Shown here: one piece after another, positions 1 through 7,458 of the stretch
Position numbering within the stretch: position 1 is the stretch's first letter
How the letters are laid out: every line of letters starts with the position of its first letter
Source: Akkermansiaceae bacterium UBA2381
Lineage (GTDB): Bacteria; Verrucomicrobiota; Verrucomicrobiia; Verrucomicrobiales; DEV007
Assembly (NCBI GenBank): GCA_002344215.1
Contig: DDSV01000053.1
Coordinates: 14,025 to 55,718 of the forward strand
Direction: 5' to 3'
Length of the DNA stretch: 41,694 bases
The notes under the pieces: model-generated
Database searches by the model: none
The model's input: only the letters and a program-made list of their open reading frames with translations
What the model was told of the DNA's origin: nothing
Program-made: the position numbers and the translations under genes

Positions 1-1
1 C

Positions 2-1426
2 GGCAAGAACATCGTCGGCGTCGTCCTTGCCTGTAACAATTATGAGGTCATCGATCTCGGCGTGATGGTGGCCTGCGAGAAGATCCTCGCCACTGCGAAG
101 GAGCAAAAGGCCGATATCATCGGCCTCTCCGGTCTCATCACCCCCTCGCTCGACGAAATGGTCCACGTCGGCAAGGAAATGACCCGTGCCGGACTCGACA
201 TACCCCTCCTGATCGGTGGCGCCACCACCAGCGCCGCGCACACCGCGGTGAAGATTGCCCCCGAATACGCGCACGGGGTGGTCCACGTCCTCGACGCCTC
301 CCGGGTCGTGAATGTCGTCAGCGCCCTGCTCTCGCCCGAGCAAAAGCCCGCCTACCTCGCCGACATCCGCGCCAAACAGGACAAGCAGCGCACCGACTTC
401 GCCGCCCGCCGCAACCAGCGCGCCCTGCTCCCCCTCGAAAAAGCCCGCGCCCGCCGGCAGACCTTTGACTGGGCTATCGTGGACATCCCTCGCCCGGACT
501 TTCTTGGAACACGTGCCTTTTCCTCCGCTGAAGATTTGGAAACTGGGATTTGGCCTTTGGAACTTTCGGCTATAGCCGAGTATATCGACTGGGGCCCCTT
601 CTTCTCCGCCTGGGAACTCCACGGCCGGTTTCCCGACATCCTTGAGGATGCGGTCGTCGGCACCGAAGCGAAGAAACTCTTTGCCGACGCCAAGAAACTC
701 CTCGCGCGCATCATCGCCGAAAAGCGCTTCACCGCCAAGGCCGTCATCGGCTTCTGGCCGGCGAACAGCGTCGGCGACAGCGTCGAGGTGTATGCGGACG
801 CTACGCGCTCGCGCGTCCTGCACACTTTCCACTTTCTCCGCCAGCAGCAGGAGAAGCCGGCCGACCAGTTCAACCACTGCCTCGCCGACTACATCGCGCC
901 CAAGGACAGCGGCCGGATTGACTATCTCGGCGGCTTCGCCGTGACCGCCGGACACGGGGTCGAGGCAGTCGCCGCGGAGTTCAAAAAAGTCCACGACGAC
1001 TACAACGCCATCATGGCCCAAGCACTGGGCGACCGGCTCGCCGAAGCCCTCGCAGAACTGATGCACAAAAAGGCCCGCGACTTCTGCGGCTACGGCAAGA
1101 CCGAGAACCTGGAGATGAAGGACATCATCCGCGAAAAATACCGCGGCATCCGCCCCGCCCCCGGCTACCCGGCCTGTCCCGATCACACGCAAAAGCCCCC
1201 GCTTTTCGCCCTGCTCGACGCCTCAGCCGCCACCGGGATCGCTCTCACGGAAAGCAATGCCATGACCCCCGCGAGCAGCGTGAGCGGCTTCTACCTGAAC
1301 CACCCCGACTCAAAGTATTTTGCCGTCGGCAAACTCGGCAAAGACCAGGTCGAAGACTACGCCGCCCGCGTCGGCCAACCCGTCACCGCATCGGAGAAAT
1401 GGCTGGCACCCTATCTTGATTACTGA
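2..1426 (+). CDS. metH: Cobalamin-dependent methionine synthase, C-terminal part (5' end outside window)
   Basis: This is the C-terminal 474 codons of MetH, which moves a methyl group from methyl-tetrahydrofolate to homocysteine through cobalamin. The open frame enters from the window edge: GKNIVGVVLACNNYE is the end of the cobalamin-binding signature, whose His ligand (DVHDIGKN in the family) lies just upstream. SGLITPSLDEMVHV follows, the usual B12-domain helix. The rest is the S-adenosylmethionine reactivation domain: YIDWGPFF, then the RPAPGYPACPDH loop that binds SAM (near codons 383-394 of the visible part), and the expected C-terminus. An AT-richer stretch of roughly 10 extra residues sits between GTRAF and EYIDW (about 523-580). 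Gene identity is certain; the N-terminal homocysteine and folate domains cannot be judged. Confidence 0.97.
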   Translation, partial: GKNIVGVVLACNNYEVIDLGVMVACEKILATAKEQKADIIGLSGLITPSLDEMVHVGKEMTRAGLDIPLLIGGATTSAAHTAVKIAPEYAHGVVHVLDASRVVNVVSALLSPEQKPAYLADIRAKQDKQRTDFAARRNQRALLPLEKARARRQTFDWAIVDIPRPDFLGTRAFSSAEDLETGIWPLELSAIAEYIDWGPFFSAWELHGRFPDILEDAVVGTEAKKLFADAKKLLARIIAEKRFTAKAVIGFWPANSVGDSVEVYADATRSRVLHTFHFLRQQQEKPADQFNHCLADYIAPKDSGRIDYLGGFAVTAGHGVEAVAAEFKKVHDDYNAIMAQALGDRLAEALAELMHKKARDFCGYGKTENLEMKDIIREKYRGIRPAPGYPACPDHTQKPPLFALLDASAATGIALTESNAMTPASSVSGFYLNHPDSKYFAVGKLGKDQVEDYAARVGQPVTASEKWLAPYLDY

Positions 1427-1641
1427 GCCAAGCGGGTCTCACAGGCCTTCGGCCTTGAATGATAATTTCCCATCGAAGTGACGGACGACGTGAGCCGGGT
1501 CGGGCCCACCCGCGGCCATGACATCTTCAAAGCCGCTCTAAGCAACAATTTACGTCCTGACCCATCGGATTTCGCGCTGCACCTTATTTGGACTACTACA
1601 CAGATTGAAGCTAATTCCGAAGGCACAAAACCGAACAACAC
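1427..1641. other. Intergenic gap between convergent metH and SIR2-like gene
   Basis: No gene is supported here. A short stem-loop (AGGCC-TTC-GGCCT, about 1443-1455) follows the metH stop but has no T-run, so it is at most a weak terminator. The open frame crossing this gap on the plus strand has no recognisable protein character. Composition falls from GC-rich to AT-rich across the gap, marking the left edge of the atypical SIR2 segment. Confidence 0.4.
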
Positions 1642-2679
1642 CTACGATATGATATCTAGATTGTTTCTTAAAAACTTATAGCAGTCATCATCATAGCGAC
1701 ACAGCTCTATCAGATTTTCACGGTGCAATTCTTGCTGTGACCGCTCGTCGAGGACGCCAAAGAGTTTTTCGCATTCATTGCGTTCCGCAGGCGTTAGTCC
1801 ACACGACGTTCCCCTAATATCCCTAAAACCGAATCGTTTGCTCGCATGATGCCATTTATTTTTAGTCAATCGCCGAACGTTTGTTCGATGAAACCCAAAC
1901 CCGAAGAAGCAAATCCGCTCTGCTTGAGATAGTCGCTCTAATGCCAATAGATATTCAAGGGTATCATCTTGGTTTTCATGTATGATTTTTATCTGATCGG
2001 CAGCTTTTTTGACTGCCTCGAAATCACAGCTAGAAGTATATTCCCGACTGTAAACTTCGCCGGAATTATTCTGCCACGGCAATGCACCTAAACTACCATG
2101 GAGATGGACTATTTCTAATCCCTCCATCTCAGTGTGACTTTTCAATTCATCCAACCCAAGTGCATTGCACAAAGTCACGTGTAAGTAGTGCTCGATTGAT
2201 CGATCGTAGTTATAGGTAAGTATCGTCAACCGTCCTTTTCTCCCAATTCCGATGTTATCGTGCAGACGGTTCGAAAGGTAGCGATACCAGTCACCAGTTT
2301 CATTAGGCCCTGTCTTTGCGGTCTCAAATAAAATTCTATCTTGTTCTAAGGGGATCAAAGTTGCTGCAATGGCCAACTTACATTCACCGAGAAATTCGCG
2401 CCTTGTCTCGACAAAGGCATCTAGCGAATAACTACCTGAACGTCTGAGTGCCTCAGCAAACTTCTTAGATTTCTCCAGCATCTCTGGTTGCATGCGAAGC
2501 ATCTCTTCGAACATCGTTACGCTGCGAATCCTACGAATCCTATCGGGTGGCACACCCTTAGAATCCTCAGCCTGGTTAATGTCCCGTAACACCATATCAA
2601 CCAGCCCCCTGCCTGACGGAAATCCAAAAGGCGCACTGCCGCCAGCACCAACTATCAAAACTGTTGGTTTCGAGACCAC
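1642..2679 (-). CDS. SIR2-like NAD-binding domain protein, orphan, possible defence NADase
   Basis: The 345-residue product has the layout of bacterial SIR2-like proteins: an N-terminal nucleotide-binding GAGGSAPFGFPSG (residues 11-23), LTYNYDRSIEH (about 154-164), HLHG (192-195, position of the SIR2 catalytic His) and FFGFGFH (258-264). Sirtuin zinc-ribbon cysteine pairs are not seen, so this looks like the divergent group found in many prokaryotic defence proteins rather than a classical deacetylase. The start is a GTG; the frame stays open further upstream, so the N-terminus is uncertain. The gene is strikingly AT-rich beside GC-rich neighbours, and it has no partner gene (no Argonaute, HerA or TIR). 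Lateral acquisition is inferred. NADase or anti-phage function is a hypothesis from family knowledge. Confidence 0.75.
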   Translation of the reverse strand: MVSKPTVLIVGAGGSAPFGFPSGRGLVDMVLRDINQAEDSKGVPPDRIRRIRSVTMFEEMLRMQPEMLEKSKKFAEALRRSGSYSLDAFVETRREFLGECKLAIAATLIPLEQDRILFETAKTGPNETGDWYRYLSNRLHDNIGIGRKGRLTILTYNYDRSIEHYLHVTLCNALGLDELKSHTEMEGLEIVHLHGSLGALPWQNNSGEVYSREYTSSCDFEAVKKAADQIKIIHENQDDTLEYLLALERLSQAERICFFGFGFHRTNVRRLTKNKWHHASKRFGFRDIRGTSCGLTPAERNECEKLFGVLDERSQQELHRENLIELCRYDDDCYKFLRNNLDIIS

Positions 2680-2765
2680 TGATGGACACAGGCTACATGC
2701 TGATAAATACAGCTCAAGCTTTCCCTGGTATTCTTGAAATTCTTGGGGCAGATGGGGTCGGGCTG
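2680..2765. other. Gap between SIR2-like gene and dioxygenase-like gene
   Basis: An 86-base spacer that still carries the AT-rich composition. On the minus strand it contains TGTGTCCATCAGTGGT leading into the SIR2 start; similar text recurs between genes in some Verrucomicrobiota genomes as I remember it, which could mark a repeat at the edge of the inserted segment. That is recollection, not a search result. Confidence 0.3.
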
Positions 2766-3401
2766 TTAATTGAGAGGATAGCCCGGGATGTTTTGGCCCA
2801 GCACGATGTCGCGACTGACGTGCCAGACGCCTTTCTCGTCCTTTCGCGGGGAGGTCAGGCCGGAGCCGCCGCGGCCTTCGAGGCGTTGCCGGTGGCGGTC
2901 CGTCAGGCGCGCGTCGTCGTCGAACAGCACATCATCGATGTAATACGTGCAGCGGCCCGGCTCGATCACGTGCAGGTGGATGTGCTCGGGTTCACCCGAG
3001 TCCGGGTAGCCGCCGGGACGGATCGTTGCGAAGCGATAACGGCCCGAGGCGTCCGTGCGCGCCCAGGCGCGCAGGCGGCCGTGATGATACGCCGACCGGC
3101 CGCGGAACCGCTCGTCCGGCGGGTAAATGCCCGCCGCATCGGTGTGGTAGGCGTAAACGATGATGCCCGCCGCAGGTTGTCCGCGGGCGTCGCGCACGAC
3201 GCCTGCAAGCACGAGTGCCTCGCCACGTTCCCCCACGGGCGCGATGCGCGCGGAAGACCCAGGGTCGTCCGGCCGGCCTTGGAACACCGCATCGCATCCC
3301 TCGCAGGGTCCGCCCACAACCGGTTCGTTGCGGTTCAGCGCCAGGGCCGCCCCCAGCGCCACGCCCAGGACCAGCGCGATTGCGGTCACCCATTTTCGCA
3401 T
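2766..3401 (-). CDS. Exported intradiol ring-cleavage dioxygenase-like protein
   Basis: The 211-residue protein starts with a hydrophobic signal or anchor (about residues 5-22) and then shows GGPCEGC, a Cys pair typical of a family of exported dioxygenase-fold proteins in Bacteroidetes and Verrucomicrobia. The core reads VYAYHTDAAGIYPP, then GRYRFATIRPGGYP, then PEHIHLHV. These fit the two Tyr and two His non-heme Fe(III) ligands of intradiol dioxygenases, followed by YYIDDVLFDDD and LGQNIPGYP at the end. Catechol-type substrates are the family norm, but enzymes of this exported subgroup have no clear substrate and no aromatic-degradation genes are nearby. The start ATG has no Shine-Dalgarno sequence. 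The family call is firm; the function is open. Confidence 0.88.
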   Translation of the reverse strand: MRKWVTAIALVLGVALGAALALNRNEPVVGGPCEGCDAVFQGRPDDPGSSARIAPVGERGEALVLAGVVRDARGQPAAGIIVYAYHTDAAGIYPPDERFRGRSAYHHGRLRAWARTDASGRYRFATIRPGGYPDSGEPEHIHLHVIEPGRCTYYIDDVLFDDDARLTDRHRQRLEGRGGSGLTSPRKDEKGVWHVSRDIVLGQNIPGYPLN

Positions 3402-3482
3402 GGTTGTTGGTAGGAGCGCCTCGGTTCCGACGCAAGCCGGGAACTCAATCGGATGGGGGTCGTCGGCGGCAAGTTGCGGGCG

Positions 3483-4205
3483 CTAGCCCCGCAGGAACGC
3501 GAACGCCTCGCGGAAGGCCTGCCGGCCGCCGGTCTCCACGTTGCGGCCGTGGCCGACGATCACACGGTCGAAATCCCACGCGAGGATGCGGTCCAGCGAG
3601 GCGCGCACCGCGGTTTTGTCTTTCATCAGCAGTTTCTCCAGCCGCGTGGGTCCGAAACGGTTCCATGCGCCATACGCCCGCATCAGCAGCGCAAACCACC
3701 CCGGACCCTCGGGGCCGAAGTTGAAGGCGAGATCGGCCAAAATGAGGCTGCGTGACTCCGGGTGGAAGAACACGACCTCGTTCATCCGCGGCATGCCGCG
3801 CACGAGGTGCTGCTCCAAACGGCCGGCCCAGTCGGGGTGCGGTGCATCGGAAAGCTCCGCACCAAAGCGCACATCCCGCTTCCGCGCCGCGAGGCCGGGT
3901 GCGGCGTGGAAGAGCGCCGCGGGCTGCTCCGCCTGAAACTCGCGCAGGCACTCGTCGTGCCAGAGGTTCGGCCCGACCACGTGGCGCACCGCGCCGAGCG
4001 CGGCCAGTTCCGCGCGCAGCGCCGACGTCATCGGCACGGGCGAATGCACCCAGAGTCCGCCACCGGCGAGGCGCACGACCACGATCTGCCGGCCCAGCGG
4101 CAGTCCCATCGCACGATACGGCACCCGGCAGACCCAAAGATCGGGGTGAAGCGGTTGGAGCCGGGGCATGAGGGGAAGCATCTCACCAAGAATCACCCGA
4201 AACAC
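3483..4205 (-). CDS. DUF4336 family protein (metallo-hydrolase-like fold)
   Basis: The 240-residue product matches my memory of DUF4336: an N-terminal LWVCRVPYRAMGLPLG, then LWVHSPVPMTSALRAELAALG, VRHVVGPNLWHDECLREF, a PGL segment, a later FFHPESRSLILADLAFNFG, and a VIVGHGRNVETGG end that resembles the last strand of metallo-beta-lactamase-like folds. No complete HxHxDH motif is visible, so hydrolase activity should not be assumed. Several in-frame ATGs lie near the front (4205, 4181, 4169); the longest frame is reported. It follows queH on the same strand after about 125 bases. Confidence 0.7.
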   Translation of the reverse strand: MFRVILGEMLPLMPRLQPLHPDLWVCRVPYRAMGLPLGRQIVVVRLAGGGLWVHSPVPMTSALRAELAALGAVRHVVGPNLWHDECLREFQAEQPAALFHAAPGLAARKRDVRFGAELSDAPHPDWAGRLEQHLVRGMPRMNEVVFFHPESRSLILADLAFNFGPEGPGWFALLMRAYGAWNRFGPTRLEKLLMKDKTAVRASLDRILAWDFDRVIVGHGRNVETGGRQAFREAFAFLRG

Positions 4206-4330
4206 ACGCCAATCCGGCCATCAGCCGAATCGGACCGAGCGGATGAGGCCAGGGGACAAGCAAATGGCGATCTTCCAACCCGGCAGGTCGGTCAGGTTGA
4301 GGCGGTGGTCCATGGCACGACGCCGCGGAT

Positions 4331-5023
4331 TCAGGCCTTGGCGGCGTCGCCGGCCCGGGCCGGCGCCTGGTCGTCCACGCCGTAGAACTTCACGCCGCGC
4401 ACGATTTTTTCGCGGCCCTGGGCCACGCGCCACTGGTTCGTGTCGCGCAGGGAATACACGCAGCCGCAGTATTCCTGCTGGTAGAACTGCTCGCGCTTCG
4501 AGATTTCGACCATGCGGTTGGCGCCGCCCAGCTTGCGCCAGTTGTAGGTCCAGTAGGTGATGCCCGGATACTTCGCGGCGGCGCGCTCGCCGCAGCCGTT
4601 GATCTGGTTCATGTCCTTCCAGCGGGAGAGCCCGAGGCAACTGGTGATCACCGGGAAGCCGTGCTCGTGCGCGTAAAGGGCCGTGCGCTCGAAGCGCATG
4701 TCGAAACACATCGTGCAGCGGGCGCCGCGCTCGGGCGCCCATTCGAGGCCCTTGGCCCGTGCGAACCAGTTGTCGGTGTCGTAGTCGGCGTCCACGAAGG
4801 GAATCCCGTTCTTCTCGGCGAAGCGGATGTTCTCCTCCTTGCGCAGCTCGTATTCCTCGCGCGGGTGGATGTTGGGGTTGTAGAAATAGATCGTGTAGTC
4901 GATGCCCGAGGCGCCCATCGCCTCCATCACCTCGCCCGAGCACGGCGCGCAACAGGAATGCAGCAGCACCTTCCGGTGACCGCCGGGAGCCTCAAGTTGC
5001 GGGCGCTGAAAATTGTCCGACAT
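4331..5023 (-). CDS. queH: Epoxyqueuosine reductase QueH
   Basis: QueH carries out the last step of queuosine tRNA modification, reducing epoxyqueuosine to queuosine, and replaces the unrelated cobalamin enzyme QueG. From the chosen start the protein has 230 residues. Visible are LLHSCCAPCSG (C24, C25, C28), FYNPNIHPREEY, RCTMCFDMR (C103, C106) and QQEYCGCVYSL (C186, C188): the cysteine sets that bind the Fe-S cluster and second metal site in this family. The open frame extends to 5095, but the extra 24 residues (MGEPGGKGWHRR...) look non-conserved and would run into the symporter gene, so the ATG at 5023 is preferred; one at 5032 is also possible. queA, the preceding pathway step, lies at 37976-38956. 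Confidence 0.93.
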   Translation of the reverse strand: MSDNFQRPQLEAPGGHRKVLLHSCCAPCSGEVMEAMGASGIDYTIYFYNPNIHPREEYELRKEENIRFAEKNGIPFVDADYDTDNWFARAKGLEWAPERGARCTMCFDMRFERTALYAHEHGFPVITSCLGLSRWKDMNQINGCGERAAAKYPGITYWTYNWRKLGGANRMVEISKREQFYQQEYCGCVYSLRDTNQWRVAQGREKIVRGVKFYGVDDQAPARAGDAAKA

Positions 5024-5087
5024 GGGCCGCATCCAAGGGATCTTCCCCGCCGGGCACAAGCGCCGATGCCATCCCTTCCCGCCGGGC

Positions 5088-6572
5088 TCACCCACCGGCG
5101 GACACCCCGGCCGGCGACGAGGCCGGTTCGGCGGCCCGCGACACCAGCCACAGGCCCGCGCAGGTGAACGCCGCGTTGATCAGCAGCAGCTCGAAGCCGG
5201 GCACATAGCCGCCGAGGAGCGCGGCGGAGTGGGCCTTGAACATCCAGGTGAGCACGGGCGACAGCAGACAGACCACCGGCACCAAGCGATCCCGGACCAA
5301 CCGGCGCGTGCCCAGCCCAAAGGCATACAGCCCCAGCAACGGGCCGTAGGTGTAGCCGGCCACCTCGAAGACTTTTTGGATGATGCTGGCGTTATCCAAC
5401 GCGCCGAAGGCGATGATGAGCAGGGCCAGTGCCAACGTCACGCCGAGGTGCACGAGCTGGCGGGTGCGTTTGTCGCTTGTCCCGGCAGTCCGATCCATGC
5501 GCAGGAAATCCACGCAGAACGACGTGGTGAGCGCCGTGAGCGCGCTGTCTGCGCTGGAATAGGCCGCGGCCACGAGGCCGACCACGAAGAGCACCGCGGC
5601 GACGGTGCCGAGGTGCCCGCCGAGGGCCAGCGTAGGGTAGAGCCGGTCGCCCGTGACCGCGGGATCGAGCCCGATCTGCGCGGCAAAGTGATACAACACC
5701 GCACCGAGACAAAGGAAGAGCAGGCTCGCGCCGGCGAAGACGACACTGAAGCAGAACATGTTGCGCTGCGCGGCCGCAAGGCTGCGGCAGGTGAGGTTTT
5801 TCTGCATCATGTCCTGATCGAGCCCCGCCATCGCGATGGTGATGAACATCCCCGCAAGGACCTGTTTCGGCAGAAACCGCGGATCGCGCCAGTCGTCGAG
5901 GAAGAGCCACTGCGAATACCCGCTCGTGCGGACGTGGTCCACGAGTTCGCCGATGGACCAGCCCAGTTGCGCCTTCATCGTCCACAGCGTCGTCACCACG
6001 GCGAGCAGCAGGGCGGCGGTTTGCACCGTGTCGGTCCAGATGATGGTGCGGATGCCACCGCGGAAGGTATAAACCCAGATGAGCAGGACCGTGCCGAGCA
6101 CCGAGATCCAGAAGGGCAGCCCCAGCGCGGAAAAGATGGCGAGGTGCAGCACCAGCGCCACGAGGTAGAGCCGGAAGGCCGACCCGATGAGCCGGCTGAG
6201 CAGGAAGAAGCCCGCACCCGTCCGGTGGCTGCGGCTGCCGAAACGTGTTTCGAGGTAGCCGTAAATCGAGGTGAGATTGAGCCGGTAGTAGAGCGGCAGC
6301 AGGACATGCGCGATGACGAGGTAGCCGAGGAAATTGCCCGCCACGAACTGCAGGTAACTGAACTGGTTCGACGCCACCCAGCCCGGCACGGAGATGAAGG
6401 TGACGCCCGACAGCGAGGCCCCGACCATGCCGAAGGCCACCACCGGCCACGGGCTGGAGCGCCGGGCGGTAAAAAAGGCGGCGTTGCTGTCGTCGCGTCC
6501 CGTGCGCAGTGAAATCCCGATCAGCAGCAGAAAATAGCCAAGGATGATGCCGGCGGCGAGCAGCGGACTCAT
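5088..6572 (-). CDS. Sodium:solute symporter family (SSS) permease
   Basis: A strongly hydrophobic protein of about 494 residues with roughly 13 predicted membrane helices, the normal size and layout for the SSS family, which couples Na+ entry to uptake of sugars, amino acids, nucleosides or similar solutes. Family marks include FFTARRSSPWPVVAFGMVGASLSGVTFISVPG near the front (helix 1 loop), YRLNLTSIYGYLETRFG, a GGIRTIIWTDTVQ segment, and AAAYSSADSALTALTTSF near helix 8, which holds the serines of the second sodium site. The substrate cannot be read from the sequence. The frame opens at 6608; the ATG at 6572 (MSPLLAAGIILGYF) places the first helix correctly. It lies upstream of queH on the same strand, 64 bases apart. 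Confidence 0.92.
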   Translation of the reverse strand: MSPLLAAGIILGYFLLLIGISLRTGRDDSNAAFFTARRSSPWPVVAFGMVGASLSGVTFISVPGWVASNQFSYLQFVAGNFLGYLVIAHVLLPLYYRLNLTSIYGYLETRFGSRSHRTGAGFFLLSRLIGSAFRLYLVALVLHLAIFSALGLPFWISVLGTVLLIWVYTFRGGIRTIIWTDTVQTAALLLAVVTTLWTMKAQLGWSIGELVDHVRTSGYSQWLFLDDWRDPRFLPKQVLAGMFITIAMAGLDQDMMQKNLTCRSLAAAQRNMFCFSVVFAGASLLFLCLGAVLYHFAAQIGLDPAVTGDRLYPTLALGGHLGTVAAVLFVVGLVAAAYSSADSALTALTTSFCVDFLRMDRTAGTSDKRTRQLVHLGVTLALALLIIAFGALDNASIIQKVFEVAGYTYGPLLGLYAFGLGTRRLVRDRLVPVVCLLSPVLTWMFKAHSAALLGGYVPGFELLLINAAFTCAGLWLVSRAAEPASSPAGVSAGG

Positions 6573-6717
6573 GGGGAGGTGATTTACGAAGGAGGCAGGC
6601 AGAAACATTCATTGATGACAACGAACGACGCCGGCGCGCAAAGGATACCCCGGCAGGGTGATGAATTCCTGTAAACCGCGGGTTGCCCCCACCGGGCCGG
6701 CCGTTCTGCTTCGTGCC

Positions 6718-7413
6718 ATGGCACCACCCAGTCATCCGCGCATCCAGACCGTGACAGGCTTCGAGGCGCTGCTGGCCACGCCGTTTGCCGGCAGGGTCAA
6801 CGCCCTGTGCTGGCCGCGCACGCCAGCGGGTGATTTCGGCGAAATTGTCGCCGCACTCGGGCCCGGCGAGGGCATCCGGTCGCTCGACGAGGCGCAATTG
6901 CTGGCGCTCACGCTCGGCGCATCCGGGCGGACCGCGCGGGATTTTCTGCTCGCCGACCTGCAACGGCTGCGCGCACAGGGTCTCGATCCGGAACTCAACT
7001 GCATCCACGCCTACCCGCGCGACGACGCCGACGCCGTCGTGCCGACCGATGTGCTTTCGTTTCACACCGATCACACCCCGATCGAAGCCGCCACGTGGCT
7101 CTGCACCTACCACGGCCCGGCCTCCGAGGGCCTGCCCAACGAGGCCGCCCGCCGCCGGACGGAGGACCCGGCGATTCGCGCACGGTTGCTGGCGGAATAC
7201 GGCGGAGCCGACGACGCTGGCTTCGCGGACTTCCTGCGCGCACACTGCTATGATCTCCACTACACCCCGCTGCCCGGCACCCGGCCGTGGTCGTTTGGGC
7301 AGGGTCATCTCTGGCGCATCGCCTGCGACTGGCCCGGCAGCCCGGTGCCGCCCTGCATCCATCGCGCCCCGGCACAGCACGCCGACGAACCGCGCCTGCT
7401 GCTGATCAGTTAG
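6718..7413 (+). CDS. DUF1826-like protein
   Basis: A 231-residue soluble protein. The central and C-terminal parts, FHTDHTPIEAATWLCTYHGP, then LPNEAARRR, and the closing IHRAPAQHADEPRLLLIS, resemble DUF1826 proteins, which show an H-x-D motif, a TYxGPxxxWLPN segment and a final HRSP...RLLL strand. The H-x-D plus distant H arrangement is reminiscent of the double-stranded beta-helix of 2-oxoglutarate/Fe oxygenases, but that is inference. The frame opens at 6658, yet the ATG at 6718 (MAPPSHPRIQ) is the more natural start. It is divergent from the symporter and convergent with xerD. No pathway is suggested by its neighbours. Confidence 0.6.
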   Translation: MAPPSHPRIQTVTGFEALLATPFAGRVNALCWPRTPAGDFGEIVAALGPGEGIRSLDEAQLLALTLGASGRTARDFLLADLQRLRAQGLDPELNCIHAYPRDDADAVVPTDVLSFHTDHTPIEAATWLCTYHGPASEGLPNEAARRRTEDPAIRARLLAEYGGADDAGFADFLRAHCYDLHYTPLPGTRPWSFGQGHLWRIACDWPGSPVPPCIHRAPAQHADEPRLLLIS

Positions 7414-7458
7414 AACGCTTTAAATCAGACTGCGGCCGGCGCGCTGCGGCGCGGACGC

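Noticed and set aside
2664..3413. 249-codon plus-strand frame opposite the dioxygenase-like gene
   Set aside because: No domain character; the minus strand shows conserved dioxygenase motifs.
3470..5007. 15-base repeat CAAGTTGCGGGCGCT at 3470-3484 and 4993-5007
   Set aside because: About one chance 15-base match is expected in 42 kb of GC-rich sequence, and one copy is inside queH coding sequence.
5013..6512. 499-codon plus-strand open frame opposite the symporter and queH
   Set aside because: It is rich in H, R, E, Q and P with no hydrophobic core, exactly what the complement of a GC-rich membrane-protein gene gives; the minus strand encodes clear families.
5392..7380. 662-codon minus-strand open frame
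   Set aside because: It crosses the symporter and DUF1826-like genes in a wrong frame and is Arg/Ala/Pro-rich; a high-GC shadow.
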